Assembly (NCBI GenBank): GCA_963837805.1
Contig: CAWIOU010000044.1
Span: 238,941-302,940, forward strand
Source: Bog-756 sp963837805
Lineage (GTDB): Bacteria; Actinomycetota; Acidimicrobiia; Acidimicrobiales; RAAP-2
Reading direction: 5' to 3'
Length of the DNA: 64,000 bases
The translations under genes and the position numbers were made by a program. This document shows positions 27,751-38,761 of the stretch, piece after piece. The notes below the pieces were generated by a model, which saw only the letters and a list, made by a program, of their open reading frames with translations, did not search any database and was not told where the DNA came from. Position 1 is the stretch's first letter; each line of letters begins with the position of its first letter.

Positions 27751-27832
27751 GACCACGATGCTGCCATGCCCGGGGACGGCAGTCGACGATGCCGCCTGGC
27801 GCGCCCTCGTCCGAGCGCTCAGCTCACCTCGA

Positions 27833-28357
27833 TCAGTGACCGAGCCGCGGAACCTCGACGCCTGGATGTTCGGGGAACGGGAAGGTGTCGAGCTCCCGGC
27901 CGTGCCTGGCCAGTGAGTGGTATCTCCGTTCGGCGAACCACCATCGCCGGGAGTCGAAGCGGTACCGGTCGTGGTAGATCCCGTAGGCGTTGGTCTGACG
28001 ACCGGTGTCCCGGTGATGGCGGATCTCGCACATGAACAGCCGGCTCACCGCGGTCCCGGCCGCCGGTCCCCCGGGAAACACGATGTGGGCGTTGAGGACG
28101 ACGAACTCGAAGAAGTCGAACTGCTCGATGGACGTGCCGATGAACTCGCCCAGCGCCGCCGGCCCGGTCAGCCGTAGCGGATCGCCGGACCGGCGATCGA
28201 TGACCACGGGCGCCTCGGGATCGAACAGATCGGACAGTTCGGGCCACGCCCGCCGGTTGACCACGTCGGCGTAGGCGTGTTGGAGCCGGCGCACGCCGGT
28301 GTCGTGGACGGCCTCGGCCACCAGTTCCTCGTCGATCACCCGGCGAACGCTACTCAC
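27833..28357 (-). CDS. SnoaL-like / NTF2-fold protein
   Basis: 174 residues, intact. HAYADVVNRRAWPELSDLFDPEAPVVID is the N-terminal helix and strand of the SnoaL_4 group, followed by GEFIGTSIEQFDFFEFVVLNAHIVF (in pieces) and YGIYHDRYRFDSRRWWFAERRYHSL. The fold forms a hydrophobic cone and can be an isomerase, dehydratase or ligand-binding protein; no specific function can be assigned. GTG start at 28357, ten bases after the stop of the efflux adaptor, so probably the tail of that transcript. Confidence 0.7.
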   Translation of the reverse strand: MSSVRRVIDEELVAEAVHDTGVRRLQHAYADVVNRRAWPELSDLFDPEAPVVIDRRSGDPLRLTGPAALGEFIGTSIEQFDFFEFVVLNAHIVFPGGPAAGTAVSRLFMCEIRHHRDTGRQTNAYGIYHDRYRFDSRRWWFAERRYHSLARHGRELDTFPFPEHPGVEVPRLGH

Positions 28358-28366
28358 GCCGGGGGG

Positions 28367-30140
28367 CTACCCGCCGAATCTGGCCCCGCCGCCAAAGCCT
28401 CCGCCGCCGGCCAGGCCCACCGCCACCGCCACCGCCGAAGCCCGTCCGCAGCGAGCTGGTCGAGGTGGTGGGCAGGGGTTGGTCGAGGTCGGCTAGCACC
28501 ACCCTCTCCCCCGGGGCCACCCCGGACTTCACCTGGGTGAGGACATCGCCCACGGTGCCCAACGTGACCGGGGTCGCCTTGGCGGTGGTGCCGTCCATCA
28601 CCGTCACCAGGTGCACCGAACCGACGGTCCGGACGGCGGAGGAGGGCACCGTCGTCACGTCCACCGACTTGTGCACGATGATCTCCACGTCGGCGTCGGA
28701 CCCCGACAGCCCACCCAGCCCGGTCGACTCCAGCGCGATGGTCACCGGGTAGGTGTGGTGGTGGTCGACCCGCTGGTGGCCAGCACTCCGATCGTGGTCA
28801 CTCGTCCCTGGACGACGGTGTTGGTGGCGTCCGGGGTGACGAGCACCTGCTGGCCGACCGCCACCTTGCCGATGTCGGCGACCGGGATGTCGGTCGACAC
28901 GTCGTAGGACGAGCCCGTCCCGATGATGACGATCTGCGCCGTCGACGATCCGGACCCGGCCGCCACCGAATCGCCGGGGGCGATCGAGACCGACGCCACC
29001 GTTCCCGAGATGGTGCTCACCAAATTGGATCCGAGGAGAGCCAGTTGCGCATCGTTGAGCGTGGCCTGAGCGGTGTCGATCGAAGCCTGGTCGACCGCCA
29101 GCTGTTGCGGTGTCGCCTGTCGGGCGGCGGTCGGATTCGATGCCGAACCCGAGGACGCGGGTACCGTCGGAGACCCCGTCGTGGCCGTTGGTCCCCCGGG
29201 AGAGGATGACGACCCACCGGAGCCGGATGTCGATCCGAGGGCGGCGTCCAACGTCCGTTCGTCATGGCTCAACTTCTGCGCGGCAGCGGAGACGGCCGAC
29301 TGTGCGGAGGTGGCCTGGGCGAGCGCCTGGCTGCAGGTCGGCGTGCCGGTGCTGCCCGGACTGGTGGCGGGCGGGCCGTGGAGCTGGGATGACCCCGAGG
29401 TTCCCGAGACGCCAGTGGCCTTCGGCCCCGGACCGGTCTCGCACACGCTCGTCGCCTGCTTCAGACCGGCTGTCGCCCGCGTGGTGGCCGCGTCCAACTG
29501 CCTCTCGTCGGCCACGACGGCATCCTGCAGTCCGGCCACCTTCTGGGTGTCCGACCCGGACCGCCCCGAGCCGGCCGGGGTCGTCACGGTCGCGGTGGAG
29601 GCGGTCGTCCCTCCCCCGACTCCGGAAGACTCCGTTCCCGACGTCGAGCTCGATGGGGCCGATGCGGTCGTCGCCTCAGTGGCCTCGGCCCTGGCCAGCG
29701 TGGCCGTGGCCGACGCCAGCGTCGCCTGGGCCGAGATCACATCGGCATCGAGGTCAGCGACGTCCAGCGATGCCAGGGTCTGGCCGGAGACAACCGTCTG
29801 GCCGACCGAGACATCGACCGAGCTGACGGTTCCCGAGACGTTGAAGTTCAGATTCGCCTGGTTCACCGGGGTGATGGTGGCCACCGAGTCCAACGTGGCG
29901 GCCACCGTCCCGGTGCCGACCGCCGACGTGCGGTAGGACGGTGCCGATCCACGTGTCAACTCCCAGGCCACCAGGGCCGCCACCAGCAACAGCACGACCA
30001 CGCCGATCCGGAAGGGCGAGAACCGTCCTGTTCCCGCCGGCTTCCGACCCCGTGGCGGCGCCGGCCGACGGTCCGGACGGACCGGAGCCGGGGACCGGTG
30101 GTACGAGATCGTCGGCAACCGCGGCCGACCCGTCAGGCAC
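28367..30140 (-). CDS. Membrane-fusion (HlyD/RND-adaptor type) efflux protein 1, frameshifted
   Basis: About 590 residues. A single N-terminal membrane segment (FRIGVVVLLLVAALVAWEL), a first biotinyl-lipoyl half (LNFNVSGTVSSVDVSVGQTVVSGQTLA, in part), a long Ala/Ser/Thr-rich coiled region, the second lipoyl half (ISGTVASVSIAPGDSVAAG), a beta-barrel (PVADIGKVAVGQQVLVTPD) and a C-terminal membrane-proximal domain. It ends in a glycine tail, GLAGGGGFGGGARFGG. Frame changes near 30035, 28745 and 28420. GTG at 30140 overlaps the stop of the lipoprotein gene. Such adaptors connect a MacB-type ABC permease to the exterior; here the cell envelope is presumably Gram-positive. Confidence 0.72.
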
Positions 30141-31101
30141 CGGGCGAGCCCGCACCGGTTCCTCCGCCGGCACCACCCCGGAAACCCTCGAACCCGGTCG
30201 TGCATCCGTTGGCCCCGGGCGTCGAGATCACGATCGATCGGGCCGTGACCGCCCCGGTCGAGCTGGCCGAGCCGATGGCGTTGGCACACTTCCCCACGGC
30301 CAGATCGGAAGACGATGCCGTCGTGCGCTCGGTGAACGTCGTCGAGGCGGTGAGCGTGACCGTCACACTGGACGTCTTCTTGGTGGCGGGATCGGTCTCG
30401 TCGACGGTCACCGTCGATCCGTTGACCGCGGTGACGGTCCCCGTCGCTCCTCCGAACCCACCGGCCCGGCCGCGGAAGTTGCCGCCGGCCGGCCGGGTCC
30501 CCCCGCCTTCACCACCGAAGCCGCCCGCCGGGCGGCCCGGTGATCCGTTCCCCGAGCCACGCCGGCCGAAGCCGCCGGACCCGCCGAAGCCGGTGCAGGT
30601 TCCCGATGCGGGTTGGGTGATGGAGACCGTGGTGGCCGTCACCGGTTCGCCGAAGGCCCGAGCACCCGAGGATGACGATGATGTGGGCTTCCCAAAGGCC
30701 GAGATGCAGGAGCCGACGGTCACGCTGGAGGCCGCCGTCGAGACGGTCTGGTCGAAGGTGGTGGTCGGCGTGTAGGTGACGGTGGTCTGGCCGGTGCTGG
30801 GGTTCTGCACCTCGAGGGACGTTCCGTTGATTGCCGCGATCGAACCCGATGCACCCGGCAGCTGACGCGCCGGTCCGCCTCCACCCGGTCCGCTTCCACC
30901 TGATTGGCCACTGCCACCGGTGGACGGCGACGCGGTGGTGGAGGTGGTCGAGGCGGAGGACGACCCGCAGGCAGCCAGGGTGACGGCGGCGACGCCCAGG
31001 GCGGTCAGGGCCAACGCCCGTCGCACTGCGGGGGCACGGGTCGCCGGCCGGGACTCGGCGGCGATGCCGGGCTGAGTGGTTGATGTGGCTGACATGGTCA
31101 T
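30133..31101 (-). CDS. Gly-rich lipoprotein with two DUF5666-like repeats
   Basis: 322 residues. Arg-rich n-region, hydrophobic core and a lipobox LAAC (cleavage before the Cys at about residue 40), then a Ser/Thr/Gly linker. Two related beta units follow: GSIAAINGTSLEVQNPSTGQ...FDQTVS and GTVTAVNGSTVTVDETDPA...FTERTT, each ending with a Cys in VGSCISAFG / VGKCANAIG. A glycine/phenylalanine-rich segment (GGFGRRGSGNG, GGFGGEGGG) separates them. DUF5666 proteins are secreted with unknown function. ATG at 31101 follows AAGGAAGAG. It lies between the permease and the first adaptor, so is probably part of the efflux machinery or regulated with it. Confidence 0.75.
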   Translation of the reverse strand: MTMSATSTTQPGIAAESRPATRAPAVRRALALTALGVAAVTLAACGSSSASTTSTTASPSTGGSGQSGGSGPGGGGPARQLPGASGSIAAINGTSLEVQNPSTGQTTVTYTPTTTFDQTVSTAASSVTVGSCISAFGKPTSSSSSGARAFGEPVTATTVSITQPASGTCTGFGGSGGFGRRGSGNGSPGRPAGGFGGEGGGTRPAGGNFRGRAGGFGGATGTVTAVNGSTVTVDETDPATKKTSSVTVTLTASTTFTERTTASSSDLAVGKCANAIGSASSTGAVTARSIVISTPGANGCTTGFEGFRGGAGGGTGAGSPGA

Positions 31102-31163
31102 TGCTCTTCCTTGCTGTGGTGGTTGACGCGTGGCTGAGAGGTGGACGACATCCGGGCGCGACC

Positions 31164-32415
31164 TCATTCGCTCCGGAGGGCGTCGATCGGGGGGAGCTTG
31201 GCGGCCCGGCTGGCCGGGTAGACACCGAACAGGACGCCGATTCCGACGGCCACGACGATGGCCCCGGCGGTGGCTACCGGCGAGATGGCAATGGGATCCG
31301 AGATGAAGTGCGGCAGTATCCATGCGCCGAGCAGGCCGAGTCCGGCGCCGAGCACACCGCCGATCAGGCCGAGGACCGACGCCTCGACCAGGAACTGGCG
31401 GCGGATGGCGCGGGGAGTGGCCCCGAGGGCCTTGCGCAATCCGATCTCACGGATGCGCTCGGTCACCGACACCAGCATGATGTTCATCACACCGATGCCT
31501 CCGACCAGCAGCGAGATGCCGGCGATGCCCCCGAGGAGGATGGTGAGGGTTCGGTCCACCGAGGTGGCGGTGCCCACCAGTGACGTCTCGGGCGTGGTGG
31601 TCCAGTCGGCGTCGGCCGAATCGGTGATCTGGTGGAGGCTGGCCAGCTCGGCGTTGGCCTCCTGGTAGGCAGCCGACAGGGTCGAGGACGAGGTGGCCTG
31701 GACCAGGATGTCACCCACCGAGTTCCGACTGGTCCCGCCGAACAGCTGGGTCGCCGCCGTGGTGATGGGCACGATGGCCTGGTCGTCCTGGTCGGCGACG
31801 GTCGAAGCACCCGACGAACCCGACGAACCCACCGTGTTGAGCACGCCGATGACCGACATCGGGACCCCGTCGACGGTGACCGGCTGTCCGACCGGATCGC
31901 GACCACCGAACAGTTCCTCCGCCGTCGTCGAACCCAGGACGACCACGTCGGCGCGGGTGGTGAGGTCGTGACCGGCGATGAAGCGGCCCTCGGTGATGGA
32001 GCGTCCCCGCACGGTCAGCCACGATGGATCGCTCCCGACCACGGTGGTGGTCCAGTTGGTGGTCCCGGCCACCAGGGTCTCCGACTCCGAGCTGGTGGGC
32101 GCCACCGCGGCGATGTCGGGCGCCACCGTCTTCGAAGCCAGCGCGGCGGCATCGCCGGTGGTCAGCGTCGAGGCGGATCCGAACCCGCCCCGGATGCCCG
32201 AGCTCGACGTCGTGCTTCCCGGCGTGATGGTCAAGAGGTTGGTCCCGAGGGCGGCGATCTGGGAGGTGACCTGCTGTTGGGCGCCCTCGCCCAGTCCGAC
32301 CGTGAGGATCACGGCGGCGATCCCGATCATGATGCCGAGCACGGTGAGCCCGGACCGCAGGCGGTGGGTGACTACTCCTTCGAGTCCGGTCCGGAACCGT
32401 CTCCACCGCGTTCAT
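31164..32415 (-). CDS. MacB-type ABC transporter permease, frameshifted at the N-terminus
   Basis: About 416 residues. One N-terminal membrane helix (LTVLGIMIGIAAVILTVGLGEG), a large extracytoplasmic MacB core domain (GTNLLTITPGS, FIAGHDLTTRADVVVLG), and three C-terminal helices with the FtsX signature (MNIMLVSVTERIREIGLRKALGA). This is the mechanotransmission fold that couples ATP hydrolysis to extracytoplasmic motion. One extra base near 32397 separates MNAVET from FRTGLEGVVTHRLRSG. The ATG at 32415 overlaps the ATPase stop (ATGA), so permease and ATPase are stoichiometric partners. Substrates of the family are macrolides, peptides and lipoproteins; here unknown. Confidence 0.85.
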
Positions 32416-33122
32416 CGGGGGCCGGCTCCCTGTTCGGCCGGTTCGGCGTCGACGATCTGGCCGTCCCTGATCCGCATGGTGCGCTCGGCGGCGTCGGCCA
32501 CCTCGGACTCGTGGGTGATCAGGACGATGGTGCGGCCACCACGGTGCAGATCGAGCAACAGACCGAGCACGTCGTCTGCCGACGCCGTGTCGAGGTTGCC
32601 GGTCGGCTCGTCGGCCAGGATGAGCGCCGGATCGGTGACCAGGGCCCGGGCCACCGCGACCCGCTGCTGCTGACCGCCGGAGAGCTCGCCGGGCCGGTGC
32701 TCGACCCTGGAGGCGAGGCCGACCATGTCGAGGGCGGCGAGGGCCCGTTCCTTGCGGACGGATCGTTCGACGCCGGCGTAGACCAGCGGCAGCTCGACGT
32801 TGCGCCAGGCGTTGAGGGAGGGCAGGAGGTTGAACTGTTGGAACACGAAGCCGATCCTCTGGTTCCGAACATGGGCCAGGTCCTCTTCGGACATGGCGCT
32901 CACGTCCTCTCCGGCCAGCAGGAACGTGCCCGTGGTGGGAACGTCGAGACAGCCCAGTATGTGCATGAGGGTCGATTTGCCCGAGCCCGACGGTCCCATG
33001 ACGGCGACGTACTCTCCGACGTCGATCCGGAAGGAGACACCCCGCAGCGCCTCCACCTCCAACGATCCCGTCCGGTAGATCTTCCAGACATCCGACACGT
33101 CGATGACCGGAGCCCCCACCAT
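32412..33122 (-). CDS. MacB/LolD-type ABC transporter ATP-binding protein
   Basis: 236 residues, intact. Walker A GPSGSGKST, Q-loop FQQFNLLP, signature LSGGQQQRVAVARAL, Walker B LILADEPTGNLD and switch His ITHES. The D-x-x-S-A-D-D pattern after Walker B is typical of LolD/MacB/FtsE ATPases. GTG or ATG start at 33122; the gene ends in an ATGA overlap with the permease. The second membrane-fusion protein lies 88 bases upstream. Powers the export system encoded by 28367-34518. Confidence 0.92.
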   Translation of the reverse strand: MVGAPVIDVSDVWKIYRTGSLEVEALRGVSFRIDVGEYVAVMGPSGSGKSTLMHILGCLDVPTTGTFLLAGEDVSAMSEEDLAHVRNQRIGFVFQQFNLLPSLNAWRNVELPLVYAGVERSVRKERALAALDMVGLASRVEHRPGELSGGQQQRVAVARALVTDPALILADEPTGNLDTASADDVLGLLLDLHRGGRTIVLITHESEVADAAERTMRIRDGQIVDAEPAEQGAGPR

Positions 33123-33209
33123 CGGATGCTGCCCGGTTCGCTCCAGCCAGACCTCGGCGGTGTCGCCGAAAGCAACGCGCGGTCGGGCCTGCCCCGGGCG
33201 GCGCGCCGG

Positions 33210-34518
33210 TCATCCGCCGCCCCCGAAGCCGCCGCCCCCGCCGAACCGGCCACCGCCCGAGAACCCACCGCCCCCGCCGAAGCCGCCGCCGCCCCCGCCG
33301 CCCCCGCCGAAGAGACTCCGGCCGGTGCCGGAGCCGGATCGCAGACCGCCGTGGAAGGTGACCTCGGTGACATAGATCTTGTCCCCGACCGACAGCCCAC
33401 GGGTGATCTGGGTGTCCCCGCCCGATGCGGCACCGACTTGCACGGTCCGGGCCACCCTCTTCCCGTCCGAATCGAGAGCCACGGTGGTGTCGTTGCCGCG
33501 GTAGCTGATGGCGGTGGTGGGCACGACCACCACGTCCTGGAGCTCCTCGGTGATGATGGACACCGTCGCACTCGCTCCTCCGTAGACCCCGGTCGGGCTA
33601 CCCGTGACATCGATGACCACCGGGAAGGACGAGACACCCGACGTCGTCGTGGCCAGCAACCCGACCGAGCCGACGGTCCCGTAGATGTCCGACGTCGAGC
33701 CGGCCAGGGTGATCGTCGCCTGGTCGCCGACCTTCACCTGGCTCACGTCGCTGCTTCCCACGGTGGAGTTGACGATGTAGGAGCCCGTCGAGATCACCAC
33801 GACCTGGGCGCGACGAGCTGGATGCCGACGAGGACGACGCCGACGATGCGGCACCGGCCGACGACGCTGCTGTGCCGCCGTCGGCGGCGAACGAGCCGCC
33901 ACCGGACGAGCCCGAACCGGCCGATCCGGACTGGCTCGATGCGCCCGACGACGAGCTGGAACCGCTCACCTGCTGACCCACCGTGAGATCGATCGAGGCC
34001 ACGGTGCCGGCGATGGTCGACGTCAGCGTGGCTTCGGAGAGCGCAGTCTGGGCGCTGGTGACCTGGGTCTCCGCCGATGCGATGTTGGCCTGGTCGGAGG
34101 CGATCTGCGCGGACGAGGCGCCGTCGGTCTGGTCGGTGTCGAGCTGCGCCTGGTCGTTGGCCAGGCCGGCCTGGGCCTGGGCCAGCGATGCCGACAACGA
34201 GGTGCCGTCGATGGTGGCGAGCGGCTCCCCCGCGGTCACCTTCTGCCCCGTCGTGACGTCGACGGCGGTGACCCGACCGGATACCCCGAAGTCGAGGTTG
34301 GCCTGTTGGGCAGGTTCGATGGTGCCCGATGACGAGACGGTCTGGGTGATCGTCCCCGTCGAGACGGTCTGCACGGTCGTGGTGGTGGTGATCAGGGGCG
34401 ACGCCGCCGAACCGCGGACGCCGAGCCAGATGCCCACTCCCGCCGCGGCCAGAACCACCACCGCGGCACCGACGATCGTCCACTTCCGCCTGAACCATCT
34501 CGTTCGTTCTGGTCCCAC
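33210..34518 (-). CDS. Membrane-fusion (HlyD/RND-adaptor type) efflux protein 2, frameshifted
   Basis: About 436 residues. N-terminal membrane helix WTIVGAAVVVLAAAGVGIWLGV, lipoyl half LDFGVSGRVTAVDVTTGQKVTAG, a helical hairpin (LAQAQAGLANDQAQLDTDQ), the second half TIAGTVASIDLTVGQQVSG, a low-complexity Ser/Ala run, and beta-barrel VSQVKVGDQATITLAGS. The protein ends in an extraordinary glycine tail (about 35 residues of GGGGGFGGGGG type). One extra base near 33808 separates the Ser-rich run from AQVVVISTG. GTG at 34518 follows GAGGGA. It is probably the first gene of the efflux operon. The two adaptors are paralogous but differ in hairpin length. Confidence 0.75.
33211..33312. repeat. Low-complexity GGC/CCG tract encoding the adaptor glycine tail
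   Basis: Degenerate CCGCCGCCCCCGAAG-like units on the plus strand correspond to a Gly/Phe tail at the adaptor C-terminus. The tract is slippage-prone and could vary in length between strains. Confidence 0.6.
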
Positions 34519-34718
34519 AGATCCCTCGCTTGCTGTTCGTCCCCGGCCTCCGGTCGGTGCGTGCCGGACGCCACGCGTCATGACCGCCCCGGACGGCGGT
34601 ACCATCAAATCGGCTGAACATATACGCCAGGCAACAGTCACCTGTGAAGTTCCTGAGATCGCGGTCCGCACAAATACCCTGTTCAGGAGCGGCAACAATC
34701 CAATCAGTGGAGGGCTCC

Positions 34719-35699
34719 ATGGAGTACGTGAACCTCGGCAAGACCGGCCTTCGGGTGTCGCGGATCTGCCTCGGGATGATGAGCTTCGGCAACGACAGCG
34801 AGCGGCCCTGGGTGCTGGACGAGGCGCAGGCCGAGCCCATCGTGCGGGCCGCCGTCGAGGGAGGGATCACCTTCTTCGACACGGCCGACACCTACTCGAG
34901 CGGGGCCAGCGAGGTGGCCACCGGTCGGCTGCTGCCCAAGTTCCTCAGCCGCGACGAGGTGGTGGTGGCCACCAAGGTCTTCATGCCCATGACCCCCGGC
35001 GAGAACGGGGGCGGGCTGTCCCGCAAGCACATCCTGTCGGCCATCGACGCCTCGCTGGCCCGGCTGGACATGGACTACGTCGACCTCTACCAGATCCACC
35101 GGTGGGACCCGCGGACTCCGATCGAGGAGACGATGGAGGCGCTCCACGACGTGGTCCGGGCGGGCAAGGCCCGCTACATCGGGGCCAGCAGCATGTTCTC
35201 GTGGCAGTTCGCCAAGGCCCAGCATGTCGCCGACCTCAACCACTGGACCCGGTTCGTGTCCATGCAGCCCCACTACAACCTCATCTACCGCGAAGAGGAG
35301 CGGGAGATGATCCCGCTGTGCATCGACCAGGGCGTCGGGGTCATCCCCTGGAGCCCCCTGGCCCGGGGCGTCCTGGCCGGCAACCGGACGCAGGGCCGGC
35401 GAGCACCAGACCACCCGGTCGGACACCGACGGCTTCACCGACTATCTCTACAGCCAGCCCACCGACTTCGACGTGGTCGAGCGGGTGGCCGAGGTGGCGG
35501 CGGAGCGGGGTGTGCCTCCGGCCCAGGTGGCCTGGCCTGGCTGCTCCAGCGGCCCGGGGTGACCGCACCGATCGTCGGCGCCACCAAGCCGGCCCATCTG
35601 GCCGACGCCCTGGCCGCCGAACAGCTCGGGTTGACCGACGACGAGGTCGCCCGCCTCGAGGAGCCCTACGTTCCCCACCCGGTGCTGGGACACTTCTGA
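34719..35699 (+). CDS. Aldo/keto reductase, internally frameshifted
   Basis: About 326 residues. TIM-barrel NADPH reductase: MEYVNLGKTGLRVSRICLG start, FFDTADTYSSGASE with the catalytic Asp/Tyr, KVFMPMTPG with Lys, YQIHRWDP with His. C-terminal cofactor region TAPIVGATKPAHL. Between about 35395 and 35528 the frame is displaced: GFTDYLYSQPTDFDVVERVAEVAAERG, in pieces, is read in another frame and then restored, a compensating pair of indels. ATG at 34719 follows GGAGGG. It starts about 200 bases from the divergent efflux operon. Reduces aldehydes or ketones; physiological substrate unknown. Confidence 0.82.
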   Translation: MEYVNLGKTGLRVSRICLGMMSFGNDSERPWVLDEAQAEPIVRAAVEGGITFFDTADTYSSGASEVATGRLLPKFLSRDEVVVATKVFMPMTPGENGGGLSRKHILSAIDASLARLDMDYVDLYQIHRWDPRTPIEETMEALHDVVRAGKARYIGASSMFSWQFAKAQHVADLNHWTRFVSMQPHYNLIYREEEREMIPLCIDQGVGVIPWSPLARGVLAGNRTQGRRAPDHPVGHRRLHRLSLQPAHRLRRGRAGGRGGGGAGCASGPGGLAWLLQRPGVTAPIVGATKPAHLADALAAEQLGLTDDEVARLEEPYVPHPVLGHF

Positions 35700-35707
35700 G
35701 GGCGGCC

Positions 35708-36405
35708 ATGACCATGTCGCCACCCACCCATCGAACCCACCGGCGTCGACTTCCACTTCGACATCATGTGCCCCTACGCCTACCAGACCTCCCTGTGGAT
35801 CCGCGAAGTGCGTGACCCGACCGGGCTCGATGTGCGGTGGCGGTTCTTCAGCCTCGAGGAGGTCAACCGGGTCGAAGGGAAGAAGCATCCCTGGGAGCGC
35901 GAGTGGTCCTACGGCTGGTCGATGATGCGGATCGGCGCCTACCTGCGCCGCCAGGGCATGGACCTGCTCGACCGCTGGTACCAGGCCGCCGGCCGCGCCC
36001 TCCACGTGGAGGGGCGCAAGCCCCACCGGCCCGAGGTGGCCGAGGAGCTGCTCACCGAGATGGGACTCGACCCCGGCATCGTCCGGGCCGGCCATCGAGG
36101 ACCCGACCACCGGCGACGAGGTGGCGGCCGAGCACGAGGCTGGTGGTGTCCAAGGGCGGTTTCGGCGTCCCGACCCTGGTCTTCGACGACGGGCAGGCGT
36201 TGTTCGGCCCGGTCCTGGTCAACCCGCCCGCCGGGGAGGACGCGGTGCGCCTGTGGGAGCACGTGACCGGCTGGCTCGAGTTCCCCCACCTCTACGAGCT
36301 GCAACGCCCGAAGAGCGCCGGCGGACATCGACGCCATCGCCATCGGCCTTCGCCCCCTACCTCGAGGCCCGCGACTGGTTCTCCGTCCAGCGCGACACCC
36401 CCTGA
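35708..36405 (+). CDS. DsbA-family (FrnE/HCCA isomerase-like) protein, multiply frameshifted
   Basis: About 232 residues when joined. VDFHFDIMCPYAYQTSLWIREV is the first strand and helix of the DsbA/HCCA-isomerase thioredoxin fold, with a single Cys in CPYA. Then GLDVRWRFFSLEEVN, the helical insertion, and the cis-Pro strand VSKGGFGVPTLVFDDGQALFGP. Four frame changes: about 35740, 36085, 36140 and 36325. The start ATG at 35708 (or 35714) follows GAGGG, eight bases after the aldo/keto reductase stop. Members use glutathione or mycothiol conjugates or act as oxidoreductases; function here unknown. Confidence 0.65.
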
Positions 36406-36486
36406 CGCTCGTCGGCCGGCCGGCGCCGGGGCCTAGACCGGTCGTCGGGTGCCCTGCCACCGTGCCCGGCGGTGCCGGCGAGCCGC

Positions 36487-37668
36487 CTACCAAGCCCGAC
36501 GAGCCGGGAACACCATGACCGACAGCATCCCGGCGGCCACCAGCGATGCCGCGTTGACCTGGAGCATGCGGCCCTCGGCCAGGGCGATGCTGGTGATGAC
36601 CACGATCAACGGCAGGCCGGTGGCGGAGAACAGCGCCATAGGCAGCCTCTGGGAGCGGGGGACGGACCTCTCGGTAGAGGAGGATAGACCGGCACGCCCC
36701 GGGCCACCAGCATCAGGCCCAGGAACACCGGGACCCGCCACAGGGACGCCGGATGGTGGATGAAGACGTGGAGGTCGAAGTCGATGCCGCTGACCACGAA
36801 GAAGATGGGGATGAGGAACCCGAAGCCGATCGCCTCCAGCTTGGCCCGGATGGCCTCGCTCTCCCCACTGGCTGAGAAGAGCCGGACGACGATGCCGGCG
36901 GCGAAGGCGCCGAGCAGGACGTCGAGGCCCAGGGTCTCGGCCAGGAGGACCAGCAGCACGATGAACAGCAGCGACACCCGCACCGGAAGCTGGGCGCTGG
37001 ACTCGAGGTGCCTATTGAGCAGCGACACCAACCGTGGCGGCTGGGCCCGGGCCGCCACGAGGACGGTGACCACGGCCACGGCGATGAAAGGCCACCAGGA
37101 GCAGTGAGGTCAGCACCGGCTCCTTTTTGGTGAGCAGGAGGGCGACGGCCACGATGGGTCCGAACTCGCCGACCGTGCCGATGGCCGAGACGAACGAGCC
37201 GAACTGCGTGTCCCAGACGCCGGCGTCCCGCAGTATGGGCACCAGCGTGCCCAGCGCGGTAGTGGTGATGGCCAGGCCCACGACCACCGTGTCCAGCGCC
37301 AGTCCCGCCGACACCAGGGCGAAGGCGGCGGCCAAGCCGATGGCCAGCGACACTCCCCATCCGGCGGCGGCCAGCTTGAGGGGCCGGCCCCGGATCTTCT
37401 CCAGGTCGAGCTCGTAGCCGGCCAGGAAGACCAGGTAGGTCAGCCCGAGGTCCGACAGCCCGGTGACCACATTGTCGACGTGGGCCAGATTGAGGACATA
37501 GGGGCCGATCAGGATGCCGAGCACGATCTGGATGACGATCTCGGGGATGGCCAGTCGGCCGCTCAACTCCGAGAGGATCGGCGCCACCACGGCGGCGATG
37601 GCGATCGGCACCAGCGTCCCGACGGCGGCGGTCGTCATCTCCCCCGCACCCGTCTGCCGTCCAGACAT
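36487..37668 (-). CDS. Cation:proton antiporter (CPA2 family), frameshifted
   Basis: About 394 residues with 11-13 hydrophobic segments. PIAIAAVVAPILSELSGRLAIPEIVIQIVLGILIGP, in pieces, is the N-terminal inverted repeat of KefB/NapA-type antiporters; GLTYLVFLAGYELDL, AIGTVGEFGPIVAVALL (the ion-site region) and GAFAAGIVVRLFSAS follow. No C-terminal TrkA/RCK domain is present. Frame changes near 37090 and 36690. ATG at 37668 follows GAGGCG; an internal ATG at 37638 is an alternative. Exchanges Na+ or K+ for H+ across the cytoplasmic membrane. Confidence 0.8.
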
Positions 37669-37746
37669 CGCCTCACATTAGGCGTCACCCCTCCGGTCGG
37701 GAGACGGGTACCGGTTGGAGCGTGTCCGTCGCCTGAGGCAGACTCG

Positions 37747-38761
<1,015 letters not shown>

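Noticed and set aside
27833..28357. Assigning the SnoaL-like protein as a ketosteroid isomerase
   Set aside because: The catalytic Asp/Tyr arrangement of ketosteroid isomerase cannot be identified, so only the fold is reported.
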